Positions 32,814 through 42,325 of a stretch of 64,000 bases of DNA are shown piece after piece; the first letter of the stretch is position 1, and the number at the start of each line of letters is the position of its first letter. Both the position numbers and the translations under genes were made by a program. Under the pieces are notes generated by a model, which was given only the letters and a program-made list of their open reading frames with translations, did not search any database and was not told where the DNA came from. Source of the DNA: Pseudanabaena sp. (GTDB lineage Bacteria > Cyanobacteriota > Cyanobacteriia > Pseudanabaenales > Pseudanabaenaceae); assembly GCA_003249035.1 (NCBI GenBank), contig QBMK01000001.1, positions 62,001 through 126,000 of the forward strand. Reading direction: 5' to 3'.

Positions 32814-34841
32814 ATGACATCACCACATCCCACTAACGCAACCGGCAATATCTCTCTAGCCAATAGTCCTTTTATCTGGGGAAATATCGCTTTACTTGCA
32901 GGTGTGCCGTGGTTATTGGCGCTCAGTATGGCTGGCTTAGCGGTGGGTGACACTGTCTTTCCTGAGTGGTTTGAGATTTTTTTGTTGGGGTTTCCCGCGA
33001 TCGCATTTGTGGCTTGGGTGCATTGGCAGCAGCCGATCTCACCGTTTAGTTTATGGTTTGTGGCAAAGCCAAGTGAGAGTCTAAGCGATCGAGATCGCCA
33101 GATCCTGACTCTAGTTAAGCAACATAGTAGTGGTTGGTATGTAACAGGATGGATTGCAACCGCAGTAGCAATTGTAATGAGTGCAGTATTTTGCAAGATG
33201 TATATATCTGCACCATTAGCTCAATCGATCGCACCGTTTCCTGCTGGTTTGCGCTTGTTCGGTATTATCTGGGCTGAAATTTTCTTTCTATTAAGCAATG
33301 TTTTGTTACAAGCGGGAGTTTCAGCTGTGCGGATTAAGCTGACTGCGGAATCAGAGTTAATCGGGTTGAAACCCTTTGCTGTTGAAAAAATCAAAAATAA
33401 GTTTACAATCATCGGCTGGAAATCGCCCCAGATATTAAAGTTTTTTGCAGAAGATGCGATCGCAGAAACCACGGAAGAGGCTGTGGCTGAACCTGTTAAG
33501 AGTGTTGAAGCCATACAAGCTCTGAAACCTACTGACACTATTACTGAAGCTGAGCAGATTATTTCAGAACCTCAGATTGCAGCAATTCTAGATAAAGATG
33601 TTGTTCAAGAATCCGAAGAATTAACAGCTGAGGAATTTGTCTCAGAATCTGAAGTTGATTCGTTCTTAGACATTACTGATACTGACTCAGCGAAAGCGGT
33701 AGAAACTGAGAATATTATTGCAATTGCTGATGTTAGTTTAGATAACGATCTTGTTAAAGAAGTTGAAACAGTTGAAGAATTAGAGATAAGTACAATCGTT
33801 GCTGAAGAACCAGCATTTGATACAATTTCGGGGCTTGAAATTGAGCAAGTTATAGATCAAGAAATTGTTCAAGAACCTGAAGAGTTAAACTTTTTTGAGC
33901 TTGTTGAAGATGTAGAGTCATATACAGAAGTAGTTTCAGTTTCTACTGAAACTACTATGGAGCCTGTAATTGAAGAAGCTAAAATCGAGCTAATTCTGGA
34001 TGAAGTGATTGTTGAAAATACTGATGAATTAGAAGCCTTTGAGACTAATGAAGATCCAGAATTAACAATTTCAGAAATTCCAGATATTAGCTTGGAGCCA
34101 AAACTTGAAGAGCTTGAACAAGTTGAATCTCTTTTAGAAACTTCCGATGCTTTTCCAGAGGAGAAATCTACAGAAGATAGAGGAGAATTAGAATCTCTTG
34201 AAACTATAGAATCTCCTGAAGTTGATATTGCTTCAAATACTCCTGTAGGTACTACAGAACTTGAGTTTATAAAAGCACCCGATCAAACTGCGATCGCCGA
34301 TTTTCTTATCGAAATTGAGTCGGATTTGAAAATTACAGATTCTATCTCAGAATTAGAAATTATTGCTGAGGTGGATGAAGAAACTGCTCTTGATGAGAGC
34401 GCTACATCAACTGAGCAAAATTTAGTAGCAACGGAAATCAAAACTCAAGATTTTGACGATGAATTAGATGAGCTTATTGCCTTTAATGCTTATGTTGAAA
34501 ATATTCTGAATGAATACTTAAAAGACCCTGACGAAGAGTCTAAAAATGTTGGAACTAAGGCTGAGGTTATTAGCATACAAGAATCAATGGCGATCGTAGA
34601 GGAGGTTTCAACTGATGAGGAATCTTTAGATGAGGAAATCCAAAATCTAATCGATCCTTCAATAGTTTACGATCCAGCAATAATTGAAGACTTGAATATC
34701 AATGACAAATCTAATCAACCAGTGATTGAGCAAATTATAGAAAATATCTCAAAGCCTGATCCTGATCCCGAAATTGACGAGTTTGCAGACCTTGAGGCGC
34801 TTCTAAATGCAAGGCCCGAAAATCCTGATACTGAAGATTAA
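32814..34841 (+). CDS. low-complexity tail membrane protein
   Basis: A 675-residue protein in two parts. Residues 1-210 hold four hydrophobic segments (about 28-45, 54-70, 107-125 and 144-163) separated by short loops. The remaining about 460 residues are strongly acidic and rich in Glu, Ile, Val, Ser and Thr with no globular pattern (repeats of the kind VETEN, EELEI, EEPEE). The N-terminal part resembles the cyanobacterial family annotated as low-complexity tail membrane protein. The stop overlaps pgeF of the opposite strand by 4 bases. Function unknown. Confidence 0.7.
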   Translation: MTSPHPTNATGNISLANSPFIWGNIALLAGVPWLLALSMAGLAVGDTVFPEWFEIFLLGFPAIAFVAWVHWQQPISPFSLWFVAKPSESLSDRDRQILTLVKQHSSGWYVTGWIATAVAIVMSAVFCKMYISAPLAQSIAPFPAGLRLFGIIWAEIFFLLSNVLLQAGVSAVRIKLTAESELIGLKPFAVEKIKNKFTIIGWKSPQILKFFAEDAIAETTEEAVAEPVKSVEAIQALKPTDTITEAEQIISEPQIAAILDKDVVQESEELTAEEFVSESEVDSFLDITDTDSAKAVETENIIAIADVSLDNDLVKEVETVEELEISTIVAEEPAFDTISGLEIEQVIDQEIVQEPEELNFFELVEDVESYTEVVSVSTETTMEPVIEEAKIELILDEVIVENTDELEAFETNEDPELTISEIPDISLEPKLEELEQVESLLETSDAFPEEKSTEDRGELESLETIESPEVDIASNTPVGTTELEFIKAPDQTAIADFLIEIESDLKITDSISELEIIAEVDEETALDESATSTEQNLVATEIKTQDFDDELDELIAFNAYVENILNEYLKDPDEESKNVGTKAEVISIQESMAIVEEVSTDEESLDEEIQNLIDPSIVYDPAIIEDLNINDKSNQPVIEQIIENISKPDPDPEIDEFADLEALLNARPENPDTED

Positions 34842-35584
34842 GCGATCGCAATCCCTGACCACTGTACCTGTGGCGCTCTGGGATGGGGATTAGGGTTATC
34901 CAGAAAATAACGTCGATAGGAAAAGAAGATTTCCTCATTTTGCAAAGTACAGTACGGTGCGATCGCCACATTCTCAACTGACATTCCTAATTCTTGGAGC
35001 TGCTGCAATTGCACTTGACGCAAATCGAGTTTGACTCTTTCTGGATGCTCATCAGGCTGTATCCCAACTGATTTATTAATCGTCTCCGTCACCTGTTGCG
35101 CTACATCTCGCGATACTTGATAAACATTACCCGAAATCGCCGGTCCAAGCGCTACTCGTAAATCTTTTAACTCACTGCCACGATCGCATAATGTCGTAAC
35201 CGCCTTAGTCACAATCCCTGCAGCCGTACCGCGCCAACCTGCATGGACAGCAGCAACTGAGCCTGACCTGCGATCGCCAATCAATACAGGTACACAGTCG
35301 GCAGTACAAACCCATACTGACCGATTATTACCATCGTGCGTTGCCCAAACTCCATCGGCTTCAGGCAAGTTCGTATTTGATGAACTATCGATCTCATCAG
35401 CATGAATCAATTTATTGCCATGCACTTGTTTGGCGCGATAGGCTTTGCCCGATACTACCAAATGACTATGTAGATCAGTAGGTAATTTTGGAGCGTGCGA
35501 TCTCGTAAAGAAGCCATGCGGCCAGTCAGCCAATAAATCGCAGGTTAGTACACCATCTTGCCATTGCCATTGATTCACGTTCAT
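34838..35584 (-). CDS. pgeF: peptidoglycan editing factor / laccase-domain protein
   Basis: A 248-residue protein of the PgeF (YfiH, DUF152) family. The N-terminal half has KQVHGNKLIHADEID (Zn-binding His), then VWVCTADCVPVLIGD and VAAVHAGWRGTAAGIVTKAV, holding the Cys and His ligands of the active site. The C-terminal LDLRQVQLQQLQELGM and CTLQNEEIFFSYRR blocks complete the family pattern. In E. coli the homologue removes L-Ser-containing peptidoglycan precursors; other members act on purine nucleosides. Confidence 0.9.
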   Translation of the reverse strand: MNVNQWQWQDGVLTCDLLADWPHGFFTRSHAPKLPTDLHSHLVVSGKAYRAKQVHGNKLIHADEIDSSSNTNLPEADGVWATHDGNNRSVWVCTADCVPVLIGDRRSGSVAAVHAGWRGTAAGIVTKAVTTLCDRGSELKDLRVALGPAISGNVYQVSRDVAQQVTETINKSVGIQPDEHPERVKLDLRQVQLQQLQELGMSVENVAIAPYCTLQNEEIFFSYRRYFLDNPNPHPRAPQVQWSGIAIA

Positions 35585-35667
35585 TGATTTCGAGGTTAAA
35601 AATAATCAAGCTTCAATGTTATTGATCCTAACCTATAGTCATCATTAGCTTTGATTTCCCAGCAAAT

Positions 35668-36510
35668 CTATTCTAAATAGGAACACCAATCACTCCAACT
35701 ACCTGCATAGAGCTTTCCAGTATCAATTCCAGCTAATTTTAGCGACAGTAAATTCACGCAAGCCGTTACTCCTGAGCCGCAATAGACAATCATTTCTTGA
35801 GCATTTTTTACTTCCTGCCAGCGATCGCCTTGATTAGCAATCACAAAACCTTGCTCATTGGTGACTTCCATCCAAGGATAATTAACCGCACCTTCAATAT
35901 GTCCAGCGATCGGGTCGATTGGTTCGCGCTCACCCCGATAGCGATCGCCTTCTCTCGAATCCACTAAAACTACTTCTGGTAAATCTTTGCGTACTTTCAC
36001 AGTTTCAATATCAACCACTAATTCAGTTTGAATATTAGGGATAAACTTCCCAACTCTAACTGACGGAGTAGTGGAACTAGTCTTATAATTCTGAGCTTGC
36101 CATCCAGCAAATCCTCCATCCAGAACTGCCACATGTTCATGTCCCATGTAGCGCAATAACCACCAGAGCCTTGCCGCAAAGGCAAAGCGCGAATCATCAT
36201 AGACAACTATCATTGTTTCGTTTGAAGTTATGCCTATTTGTAATAGCTTAGCGGCAAGGTGATCGATATTGGGCAAAGGGTGACGACCGCCATGTTTTTG
36301 GAGCGGTCTAGACAGATCGCTATTGAGATCTAAAAAGTAGGCTCCCTCAATATGACTCTCTTGATATTGGTTAAATCCCAATTCAGGATTCATTAGCGAA
36401 AATCGGCAGTCCACAATTACGAGTTGTGGATCGTAGAGATGGGTATGGAGCCATGCAGCTGAAACTACATGGCGATTATGACTATTTCTAAATATTGTTG
36501 ATTTAATCAT
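35668..36510 (-). CDS. two-domain rhodanese-type sulfurtransferase
   Basis: A 280-residue protein with two rhodanese domains. The N-terminal one (to about 140) is inactive-type, with VIVDCRFSLMNPELG and YEEYQESHIEGAYFLDL-like phrases; the second has VDSREGDRYRGEREPIDPIAGHIEGAVNYPW and the active-site loop IVYCGSGVTACVN, whose first Cys would carry the persulfide. It resembles thiosulfate or 3-mercaptopyruvate sulfurtransferases; the CGSGVTA loop favours the latter group. It ends 2 bases upstream of gpsA's downstream limit, so the two are tightly linked on the same strand. Confidence 0.88.
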   Translation of the reverse strand: MIKSTIFRNSHNRHVVSAAWLHTHLYDPQLVIVDCRFSLMNPELGFNQYQESHIEGAYFLDLNSDLSRPLQKHGGRHPLPNIDHLAAKLLQIGITSNETMIVVYDDSRFAFAARLWWLLRYMGHEHVAVLDGGFAGWQAQNYKTSSTTPSVRVGKFIPNIQTELVVDIETVKVRKDLPEVVLVDSREGDRYRGEREPIDPIAGHIEGAVNYPWMEVTNEQGFVIANQGDRWQEVKNAQEMIVYCGSGVTACVNLLSLKLAGIDTGKLYAGSWSDWCSYLE

Positions 36511-36512
36511 AT

Positions 36513-37463
36513 TTATATTGGTAATTCGAGATTCTCTAAATTTTCTGGTTTCAGATCTCGTTCCATTAAGCCTTCAACTGCCTCCTGCAAGGTAATTTCT
36601 CCTTTCAGCAATCGATAAACATAACGCGATACGGGCACATTAATTTTTTCGCGATCGCAAATTTCGATCAATACATTTGCCGTATTTACCCCTTCAGCTG
36701 TGCCTTGCACATTAGAGATCGCATCTTCTAGACTATGTCCCTGCGCGATCGCATAGCCGACTTGATAATTACGACTGAGATTACTGTTGCAAGTTGCCAA
36801 GAGATCTCCTAAGCCAGATAATCCCCAGAAAGTTTCAGGTTGCGCCCCAAAATAGACTCCAACGCGAATAATCTCAATTAGCGATCGCGTAATCAATGCT
36901 GATTTGGCATTTGTGCCTAAGTTTAATCCATCACAAGCACCAACAGAGATCGCAATCACATTTTTGAGAGTGCCGCCCAATTCAACGCCAATAGGATCGG
37001 AATTTGTGTAGACCCTGAAATTCTTAGATGCAAAGATATTTTGAATGAACTGGGCAGCGTTTTCATCGGTACTCGCAACCACTGTCGCTGCTGGTTGACC
37101 AGCCATAATTTCTTTAGAGAGATTTGGTCCAGATAAAACCACAAGGGGATGCTCAGGGAGTAGGGATCGCCAAATTTGTGATGGTGTTTGTCCGGTAATT
37201 GGCTCCAATCCCTTAGTGGCACTGACTAAAACTGCATGGGGCAAGAGCTTAGCTGTTTGCAATTTTTCTGCGATCGTCCGAACACCTTTAATTGATACAG
37301 CAGAGACGATCGCATCACTGTTACTTACCATTTCTGCAAGGGAAAATTGACTTTGTCGTGACCAGATTTGCACATGATGTTGATTGGTTTGGACTAGATT
37401 TGCTAGTGCCGATCCCCATGCACCAGAGCCAATGATCGTCACATTTTTTAGGTCTGATTTCAT
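36513..37463 (-). CDS. gpsA: glycerol-3-phosphate dehydrogenase [NAD(P)+]
   Basis: A 316-residue enzyme making glycerol 3-phosphate from dihydroxyacetone phosphate for lipid synthesis. NAD(P) binding is by IIGSGAWGSALANLV at residues 10-24; further motifs are SATKGLEP, LSGPNLSKEI, GGTLKNVIAISVGACDGL and WGLSGLGDLLATC. It is complete. The sulfurtransferase gene follows after 2 bases, so they form an operon. Confidence 0.95.
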   Translation of the reverse strand: MKSDLKNVTIIGSGAWGSALANLVQTNQHHVQIWSRQSQFSLAEMVSNSDAIVSAVSIKGVRTIAEKLQTAKLLPHAVLVSATKGLEPITGQTPSQIWRSLLPEHPLVVLSGPNLSKEIMAGQPAATVVASTDENAAQFIQNIFASKNFRVYTNSDPIGVELGGTLKNVIAISVGACDGLNLGTNAKSALITRSLIEIIRVGVYFGAQPETFWGLSGLGDLLATCNSNLSRNYQVGYAIAQGHSLEDAISNVQGTAEGVNTANVLIEICDREKINVPVSRYVYRLLKGEITLQEAVEGLMERDLKPENLENLELPI

Positions 37464-37466
37464 GTT

Positions 37467-37601
37467 TTAGATAGTTGTTTGGATAGCAATTGTGATCATG
37501 CTTAAACCTAAAGATAAGAGTAGTGAAAAAGTAATTATGCTCATCTTTGGCAGAAGCCAAGCACTAGCAAAAACAAGACTAGAAGCCAGACTCCAGATCA
37601 C
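37467..37601 (-). CDS. possible small hydrophobic protein
   Basis: A 44-codon frame from GTG, ending 3 bases upstream of gpsA's start, reads VIWSLASSLVFASAWLLPK and continues hydrophobically to a stop. The frame is open further upstream (YYITVV) without a usable ATG. It would be a single- or double-span membrane peptide. Evidence is composition and position only. Confidence 0.35.
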   Translation of the reverse strand: MIWSLASSLVFASAWLLPKMSIITFSLLLSLGLSMITIAIQTTI

Positions 37602-37748
37602 GACGGTGATATAATAGCGTGCAAAAGCATCTCAATTACTAAAACCCTTGATAGTTAGGTATTGATCGTCTTTAATTATCAATATCACATCAAGAGATTT
37701 GATTGATAAGGGGTACTTTCGCTCATTTCTTGAGGAAGGCTAGCAACA

Positions 37749-38246
37749 ATGATCGAAATGAAGGTGGCTGGGATTGCTATTGATGCTGTAAGCCGTAATC
37801 CTATCGTCCTACTACGCGACACTTTAGAACGCAGAGCTTTGCCGATCTGGATCGGCGAAACTGAAGCTAAAGCAATCATTGGTGCTTTAGATGGTAGACC
37901 TCCAGAGCGACCAATGACCCACGATCTCATGCTGAATTTTTTAGATTCATGGGGAATAACTGTTGAGCGTATCGTTGTTCATGCTCTCAAAAACAGTACT
38001 TTTTACGCAGTGGTTACTGTTTCGCAGGGTGATATAAAAAAAGAGATAGATGCACGCCCTAGCGATGCGATCGCGATCGCTGTTCGGGCAAAATGTCCGA
38101 TATGGGTGATGGAAGAGGTAATTCTTGAAGCTTCAATTCCTGTCGATCAGGATGCAGATGAAGCTGAGAGAAGAGCATTTAAAGAATTTTTAGCAAAACT
38201 AACTCCAGAGGAATTAGTTAAGAAGAGTGGGCTTGAGAGCAATTAA
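37749..38246 (+). CDS. bifunctional nuclease family (DUF151) protein
   Basis: A 165-residue protein of the BFN/DUF151 family, named after a plant nuclease with RNase and DNase activity. The family pattern is clear: MIEMKVAGIAIDAVSRNPIVLLRD, LPIWIGETEAKAIIGALDG, RPMTHDLM, and ARPSDAIAIAVRAKCPIWVMEEVI, followed by the C-terminal UvrB/C-like extension (EAERRAFKEFLAKLTPEEL). GGAAGG is in ribosome-site position. It is soluble and complete. Confidence 0.9.
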   Translation: MIEMKVAGIAIDAVSRNPIVLLRDTLERRALPIWIGETEAKAIIGALDGRPPERPMTHDLMLNFLDSWGITVERIVVHALKNSTFYAVVTVSQGDIKKEIDARPSDAIAIAVRAKCPIWVMEEVILEASIPVDQDADEAERRAFKEFLAKLTPEELVKKSGLESN

Positions 38247-38299
38247 AACTAGATTGACATTTTTAGTGCTGCAGGTACTAAAAATGTCAATCTGGTTTC
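38247..38299. repeat. long palindrome after DUF151 gene
   Basis: Arms 38247-38268 and 38278-38299 pair with one mismatch around a loop containing GCTGCAGG. It starts immediately after the stop codon of the nuclease gene and may terminate transcription. Confidence 0.8.
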
Positions 38300-38340
38300 A
38301 TATAGTGAATTGTGGTGCTTTTACAAGGAAAAAGAAGGCT

Positions 38341-38397
38341 TAAACCCCAAAAACGTAAAGCCCCTGCACATCGGGCGCTTTACGTTTTTGGGGTTTA
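38341..38397. repeat. long palindrome downstream of RodZ-like gene
   Basis: Perfect 21-base arms (38341-38361 and 38377-38397) surround a 15-base loop. Together with the preceding palindrome it separates two convergent genes. Confidence 0.8.
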
Positions 38398-38411
38398 TTA
38401 AGCGGAGAGAA

Positions 38412-39440
38412 TTAGTTAGTAGAATTGCGAGAATTACTGTTAGACATCACTTGGTTTGTACTAAATAGTCTTTCAGCGACTTCACCTTCTTTACCCAGTA
38501 CTTTAATTGGTTGATTGTTGTAGCTAAGAGCTACCGACGACGCATTACCTGCTCGAATAGAAATTTGGCGATCGCCTGACCAAGCTAGCCTTTTACCTTC
38601 GTTGAGTACTCCTTCAAACTCGATTTGCCCATCAACAGTAATTCTTAGCCAAGATTCACCTTGCATGACGATACCGACATTAATGGGCTTATTCCCAACA
38701 AATTCAAAATTACCATTGGCAAGTGTTGCACTATTTAGAGATGTATTTGTCGAAGGAAGACTGCTGCTTGCCCAAGCCACAAGTAAGGTGGAATTTGATC
38801 CTCCCAGAGGATTTTGTTTGTTGAGAGAATCTGTCGAAAGAGCTTGACTTTTGGCTTGTATCGGTGCGTTAGCTGAAGGATTTGCCATTGCGGCTGGTGC
38901 TGAAACTGCCTGACGCAAGACTTCTAAACCGCCAATTTTTGGAAGTAAAATTTCTGTAGGTTGAATAGCCTTATTGGGTTTTGCAGAACTAATCTGAGCA
39001 GCATCACCAAAATTAGTTTGACTATCATTAATTTTATTTGCTTCTGGTGAATTCAGGAATGTTGCTAACAGACTAACTGCCCCCGCAATCACGACAACAT
39101 AAAGAGCGTATAAGTGTAAAGGTCGTAGTTCTGCTGCTGCACTACCTGCCCATTTCTGTTCAGGTAAAACAGGATTTAAAGGAAAATCTTCCGAAAGATC
39201 GCCAACCCCCAAGGCATCGCCATACTTTCGGATAAACCCTCGCACATATACTGGCTCTGGCAATGAATCCATTTGACCATCTTCGATCGCACGCAAATAG
39301 CGCTCAGAAATTAATGTAGTTGCAGTTAGATGCGGAATCGACAATTCTTTGTCTTCTCGAATTCGCTTAAATTGCGCTCCGATTTCTGCTAATTTCTCTG
39401 CTTGCTTCGAGGTTGTAATATTCACAATACTCACAGACAT
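38412..39440 (-). CDS. RodZ-like helix-turn-helix membrane protein
   Basis: A 342-residue protein with the RodZ layout: an N-terminal HTH_25 domain (AEIGAQFKRIREDKELSIPHLTATTLISERYLRAIEDG in full, residues 17-54), one membrane helix at about 110-130, a Ser/Asn/Ala-rich linker and a C-terminal DUF4115 domain (NVGIVMQGESWLRITVDGQIEFEGVL, then RLAWSGDRQISIRAGNASSV). RodZ links the cytoplasmic MreB to the periplasm in cell shape. No mre genes are nearby. Confidence 0.82.
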   Translation of the reverse strand: MSVSIVNITTSKQAEKLAEIGAQFKRIREDKELSIPHLTATTLISERYLRAIEDGQMDSLPEPVYVRGFIRKYGDALGVGDLSEDFPLNPVLPEQKWAGSAAAELRPLHLYALYVVVIAGAVSLLATFLNSPEANKINDSQTNFGDAAQISSAKPNKAIQPTEILLPKIGGLEVLRQAVSAPAAMANPSANAPIQAKSQALSTDSLNKQNPLGGSNSTLLVAWASSSLPSTNTSLNSATLANGNFEFVGNKPINVGIVMQGESWLRITVDGQIEFEGVLNEGKRLAWSGDRQISIRAGNASSVALSYNNQPIKVLGKEGEVAERLFSTNQVMSNSNSRNSTN

Positions 39441-39675
39441 AGATAAAAAGATGGGACTGATTGAGTCAAATTGGCTTTCAGTCGAACTTTGACAATCAAA
39501 AGCTCTATGTAGAGCGTGGTTGGCAATTTAAGTAATTCTGCAGTAATTATATTACCTCAGCTAAATTAGTATAACATTCTGCAAAGTTTTCACTGCAAGT
39601 TAAGGGCCTTCTCATAATGTATCAATGGCTATATTGCTTACCGTACCTTGCGCTGAAGTAAAACTCAAATTCTTT

Positions 39676-40407
39676 TCACGTCGAGCATAATGTTTTGATT
39701 TCCAGATCGCATAGTAGTCTATACTCTCCAAATTTGAGGGACGCGAGTGGAATAGTAGCGATCGCCACGCGATGTAATCCTAAAACAGGATGACCTAACT
39801 GCTCGGCAACCCTGCGAATTTGGCGATTACGACCTTCTGACAAAATTATTTGCATTTGGGTGCGTGGGGTTTTGTATTTTTTGGGTTCAATTTGTAGAAT
39901 ATTTACAGTTGCAGGAAGCGTAAGTTTGCCGTCAAGGACAATCCCTTCTTGCCATTGTTTGATGATGTGGCTACTAGGTATATCTTTAACCCAGACTTCG
40001 TAGGTCTTAGCGATATGATGACGGGGATGCATTAGATGATTTGCAAAATCTCCATCATTAGTCAATATCAATGCCCCACTACTGTTATAGTCCAGTCGTC
40101 CTACAGGATAAACATGTTGATATTGTGATGGCAGAATGTCTAAAACTGTCTTTCTGCCTTGAGGATCATCACAGGTACTCATTACGCCTTTGGGCTTATT
40201 AAGTAATAGATAGACAAATTTTGGTGCATTGGTTTGAAGTAACTTGCCATCAACTTCAATGCGATCGCATTCAGGATCGGCTTTTGCTCCTAGCTCCGTA
40301 ATTTGTTTCCCGTTTACGAAAACTTTCCCTGCCAAAATTATCTGCTCGGAACCTCTTCTTGAAGCAATCCCATGTCTAGATAGAATTTTTTGGAGGCGAT
40401 CAATCAT
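39676..40407 (-). CDS. rRNA pseudouridine synthase of the RsuA/RluB family
   Basis: The frame extends to 40440, but the ATG at 40407 (MIDRLQKILSRHGIASRRGSEQ) begins the S4 RNA-binding domain and is preferred, giving 243 residues. Catalytic motif: GRLDYNSSGALILTNDGDF with the essential Asp; later GRNRQIRRVAEQLGHPVLGLHR. RsuA, RluB, RluE and RluF differ in target and cannot be separated by eye; RluB-type (23S rRNA) is the most likely. Confidence 0.88.
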   Translation of the reverse strand: MIDRLQKILSRHGIASRRGSEQIILAGKVFVNGKQITELGAKADPECDRIEVDGKLLQTNAPKFVYLLLNKPKGVMSTCDDPQGRKTVLDILPSQYQHVYPVGRLDYNSSGALILTNDGDFANHLMHPRHHIAKTYEVWVKDIPSSHIIKQWQEGIVLDGKLTLPATVNILQIEPKKYKTPRTQMQIILSEGRNRQIRRVAEQLGHPVLGLHRVAIATIPLASLKFGEYRLLCDLEIKTLCST

Positions 40408-40544
40408 GTCGAAATAATAATCGGGTAAGTAGCATAGCAATTAATCTCGTAATAGTGGATCACTTCGCTTCTAAAATTAACCGCAAGCAACTATGCAGTA
40501 ATCGCATTGAATTGTTGCAATTGTTAAATAATGTTTAAAAATAT

Positions 40545-40586
40545 GTAGTTTGTTATACGAATTGGGATCGAAACGTTAAGTAGTGT
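40545..40586 (+). promoter_or_regulatory. NtcA-activated promoter of the nirA operon
   Basis: GTA at 40545, eight bases, TAC ending at 40558 is the NtcA consensus. Exactly 22 bases downstream is TAGTGT (40581-40586), fitting the TAN3T -10 element of class II NtcA promoters. It precedes the nirA start by 114 bases. Confidence 0.85.
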
Positions 40587-40699
40587 AAACGAATTACAAA
40601 AGTTTCAATAGCGCTTGAGAACTGGAAATTTTGAGATTTTGCTTAAATAGCGATCGCCAAAATCATGCAATCTCAAGTCTGAGCCAAGGATTAAGTAAC

Positions 40700-42271
40700 A
40701 TGGCAAATAAAATAGAAGACCTGAAATCCGCAAAAGATGGTCTTGCTGTAAAAGCCGAAATCGCCCATTTCGCCGAAATTGGCTGGGAAGCGATCGATAA
40801 CGACGACTTGCAACATCGCTTGAAGTGGTTGGGCTTATTCTTTCGCAAAAGTACACCTGGCCGCTTTATGGTGAGGATGCGAATCCCCAATGGCTTGTTG
40901 AGTAGTCAACAGATGCGAGTACTTGCTTCTGTAGTTGAGAAATGCGGTGAGCATGGTGTTGCGGATATCACCACCCGACAAAATATTCAAATGCGCGGAA
41001 TTCTCATTGAGGATGTCCCTGAAATGTTCGAGAAGTTTAGATCGGTTGGACTGACTAGTGTACAGTCTGCGATGGACAACATCCGTAATATTACTGGCTC
41101 ACCCGTCGCAGGTATTGATGCAAATGAGCTTTACGATACTCGCGAACTTGCTATCCAAGTCCAAAACTTGCTTACTAATAATGGTGAAGGTAATCCCGCT
41201 TTCACGAATTTACCGCGCAAATTCAACATCGCGATCGCAGGATGCCGTGATAACTCAACCCATGCCGAAATCAATGATTTAGCCTTTGTGCCAGCTTTTA
41301 ACGAAGAGAATAAAGAAGTATTTGGATTTAATGTATTAGTCGGTGGATTTTTCTCGGCTAAGCGTATTGCGGCTGCAATTTCATTAAATGTATGGGTTCC
41401 ACCTGAAGATGTGGTTGCGCTCTGTGAAGCATTACTAATCGTATTCCGAGACCATGGACTCCGAGAAAAGCGTGACAAATCTCGTTTGATGTTTTTGATT
41501 GATGAGTGGGGAATTGAAAAATTCCGTGCTGAAGTGGAAAAACAAATCGGTAAACCACTTGCTCCAGCCGCACTCAAAGACGAAATCGAATGGGGAAAGC
41601 GCGATCACATTGGGGTTCACAAACAGAAGCAAGCAGGGCTGAACTATGTCGGGCTGCAAATTCCTGTCGGGCGGATGTATGCCGACGACATGTATGAATT
41701 TGCACGGGTTGCTGACACTTACGGCAGCAGCGATATGCGCCTCACGGTTGAGCAAAATCTGCTCATTACGAATGTGAGCGATGAGCAAGTACCAGCACTT
41801 CTGCAAGATCCCCTGCTTCAGAAGTTCCCCGTCGAGCCTGACAACCTCATGCGTGGGCTGGTTTCTTGCACAGGTAATCAGTTCTGTCCTGTTGCGATCG
41901 TGGAAACCAAAAATCGCTCCCTTGCACTTACCAAACAACTTGCTGAAGATTACATCCTTCCTCAAGTTGTGCGGATTCATTGGAGTGGTTGCCCTAATTC
42001 ATGCGCTCAGCCTCAAGTTGCAGATATTGGCTTTACGGGTTGCAAAGCTCGTAAAGATGGCAAAGTTGTCGATGGTGTGGACATTTACATGGGTGGCACG
42101 GTGGGTAAAGATGCTCATCTTGGAACCTGTGTAATGGAAAAAGTCCCTTGTGAGGACTTGCGCGAAGTGGTTGGCAAGCTCCTAGTCGATCGCTTTGGGG
42201 CTACTCCAAAAGAGAACTCTGCTAACGCTGCGATCGCAACACCATCGGCAGAACTTATTTCTGTCAGCTAA
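40700..42271 (+). CDS. nirA: ferredoxin-nitrite reductase
   Basis: The frame opens at 40631, but the ATG at 40700 has AAGGA upstream and matches the usual start, giving 523 residues. Enzyme: reduces nitrite to ammonium with six electrons from ferredoxin, using siroheme and a 4Fe-4S cluster. The cluster ligands are in CTGNQFCPVA and GCPNSCAQ. DITTRQNIQMRGI and MDNIRNITGSPVAGID mark the sulfite/nitrite reductase half-domains. It is the first gene of the nitrate operon. Confidence 0.95.
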   Translation: MANKIEDLKSAKDGLAVKAEIAHFAEIGWEAIDNDDLQHRLKWLGLFFRKSTPGRFMVRMRIPNGLLSSQQMRVLASVVEKCGEHGVADITTRQNIQMRGILIEDVPEMFEKFRSVGLTSVQSAMDNIRNITGSPVAGIDANELYDTRELAIQVQNLLTNNGEGNPAFTNLPRKFNIAIAGCRDNSTHAEINDLAFVPAFNEENKEVFGFNVLVGGFFSAKRIAAAISLNVWVPPEDVVALCEALLIVFRDHGLREKRDKSRLMFLIDEWGIEKFRAEVEKQIGKPLAPAALKDEIEWGKRDHIGVHKQKQAGLNYVGLQIPVGRMYADDMYEFARVADTYGSSDMRLTVEQNLLITNVSDEQVPALLQDPLLQKFPVEPDNLMRGLVSCTGNQFCPVAIVETKNRSLALTKQLAEDYILPQVVRIHWSGCPNSCAQPQVADIGFTGCKARKDGKVVDGVDIYMGGTVGKDAHLGTCVMEKVPCEDLREVVGKLLVDRFGATPKENSANAAIATPSAELISVS

Positions 42272-42325
42272 CCAATTACAAGTTAAATCTAATTCACTCA
42301 AATTCAGTTTATATTAAGGAAATCA

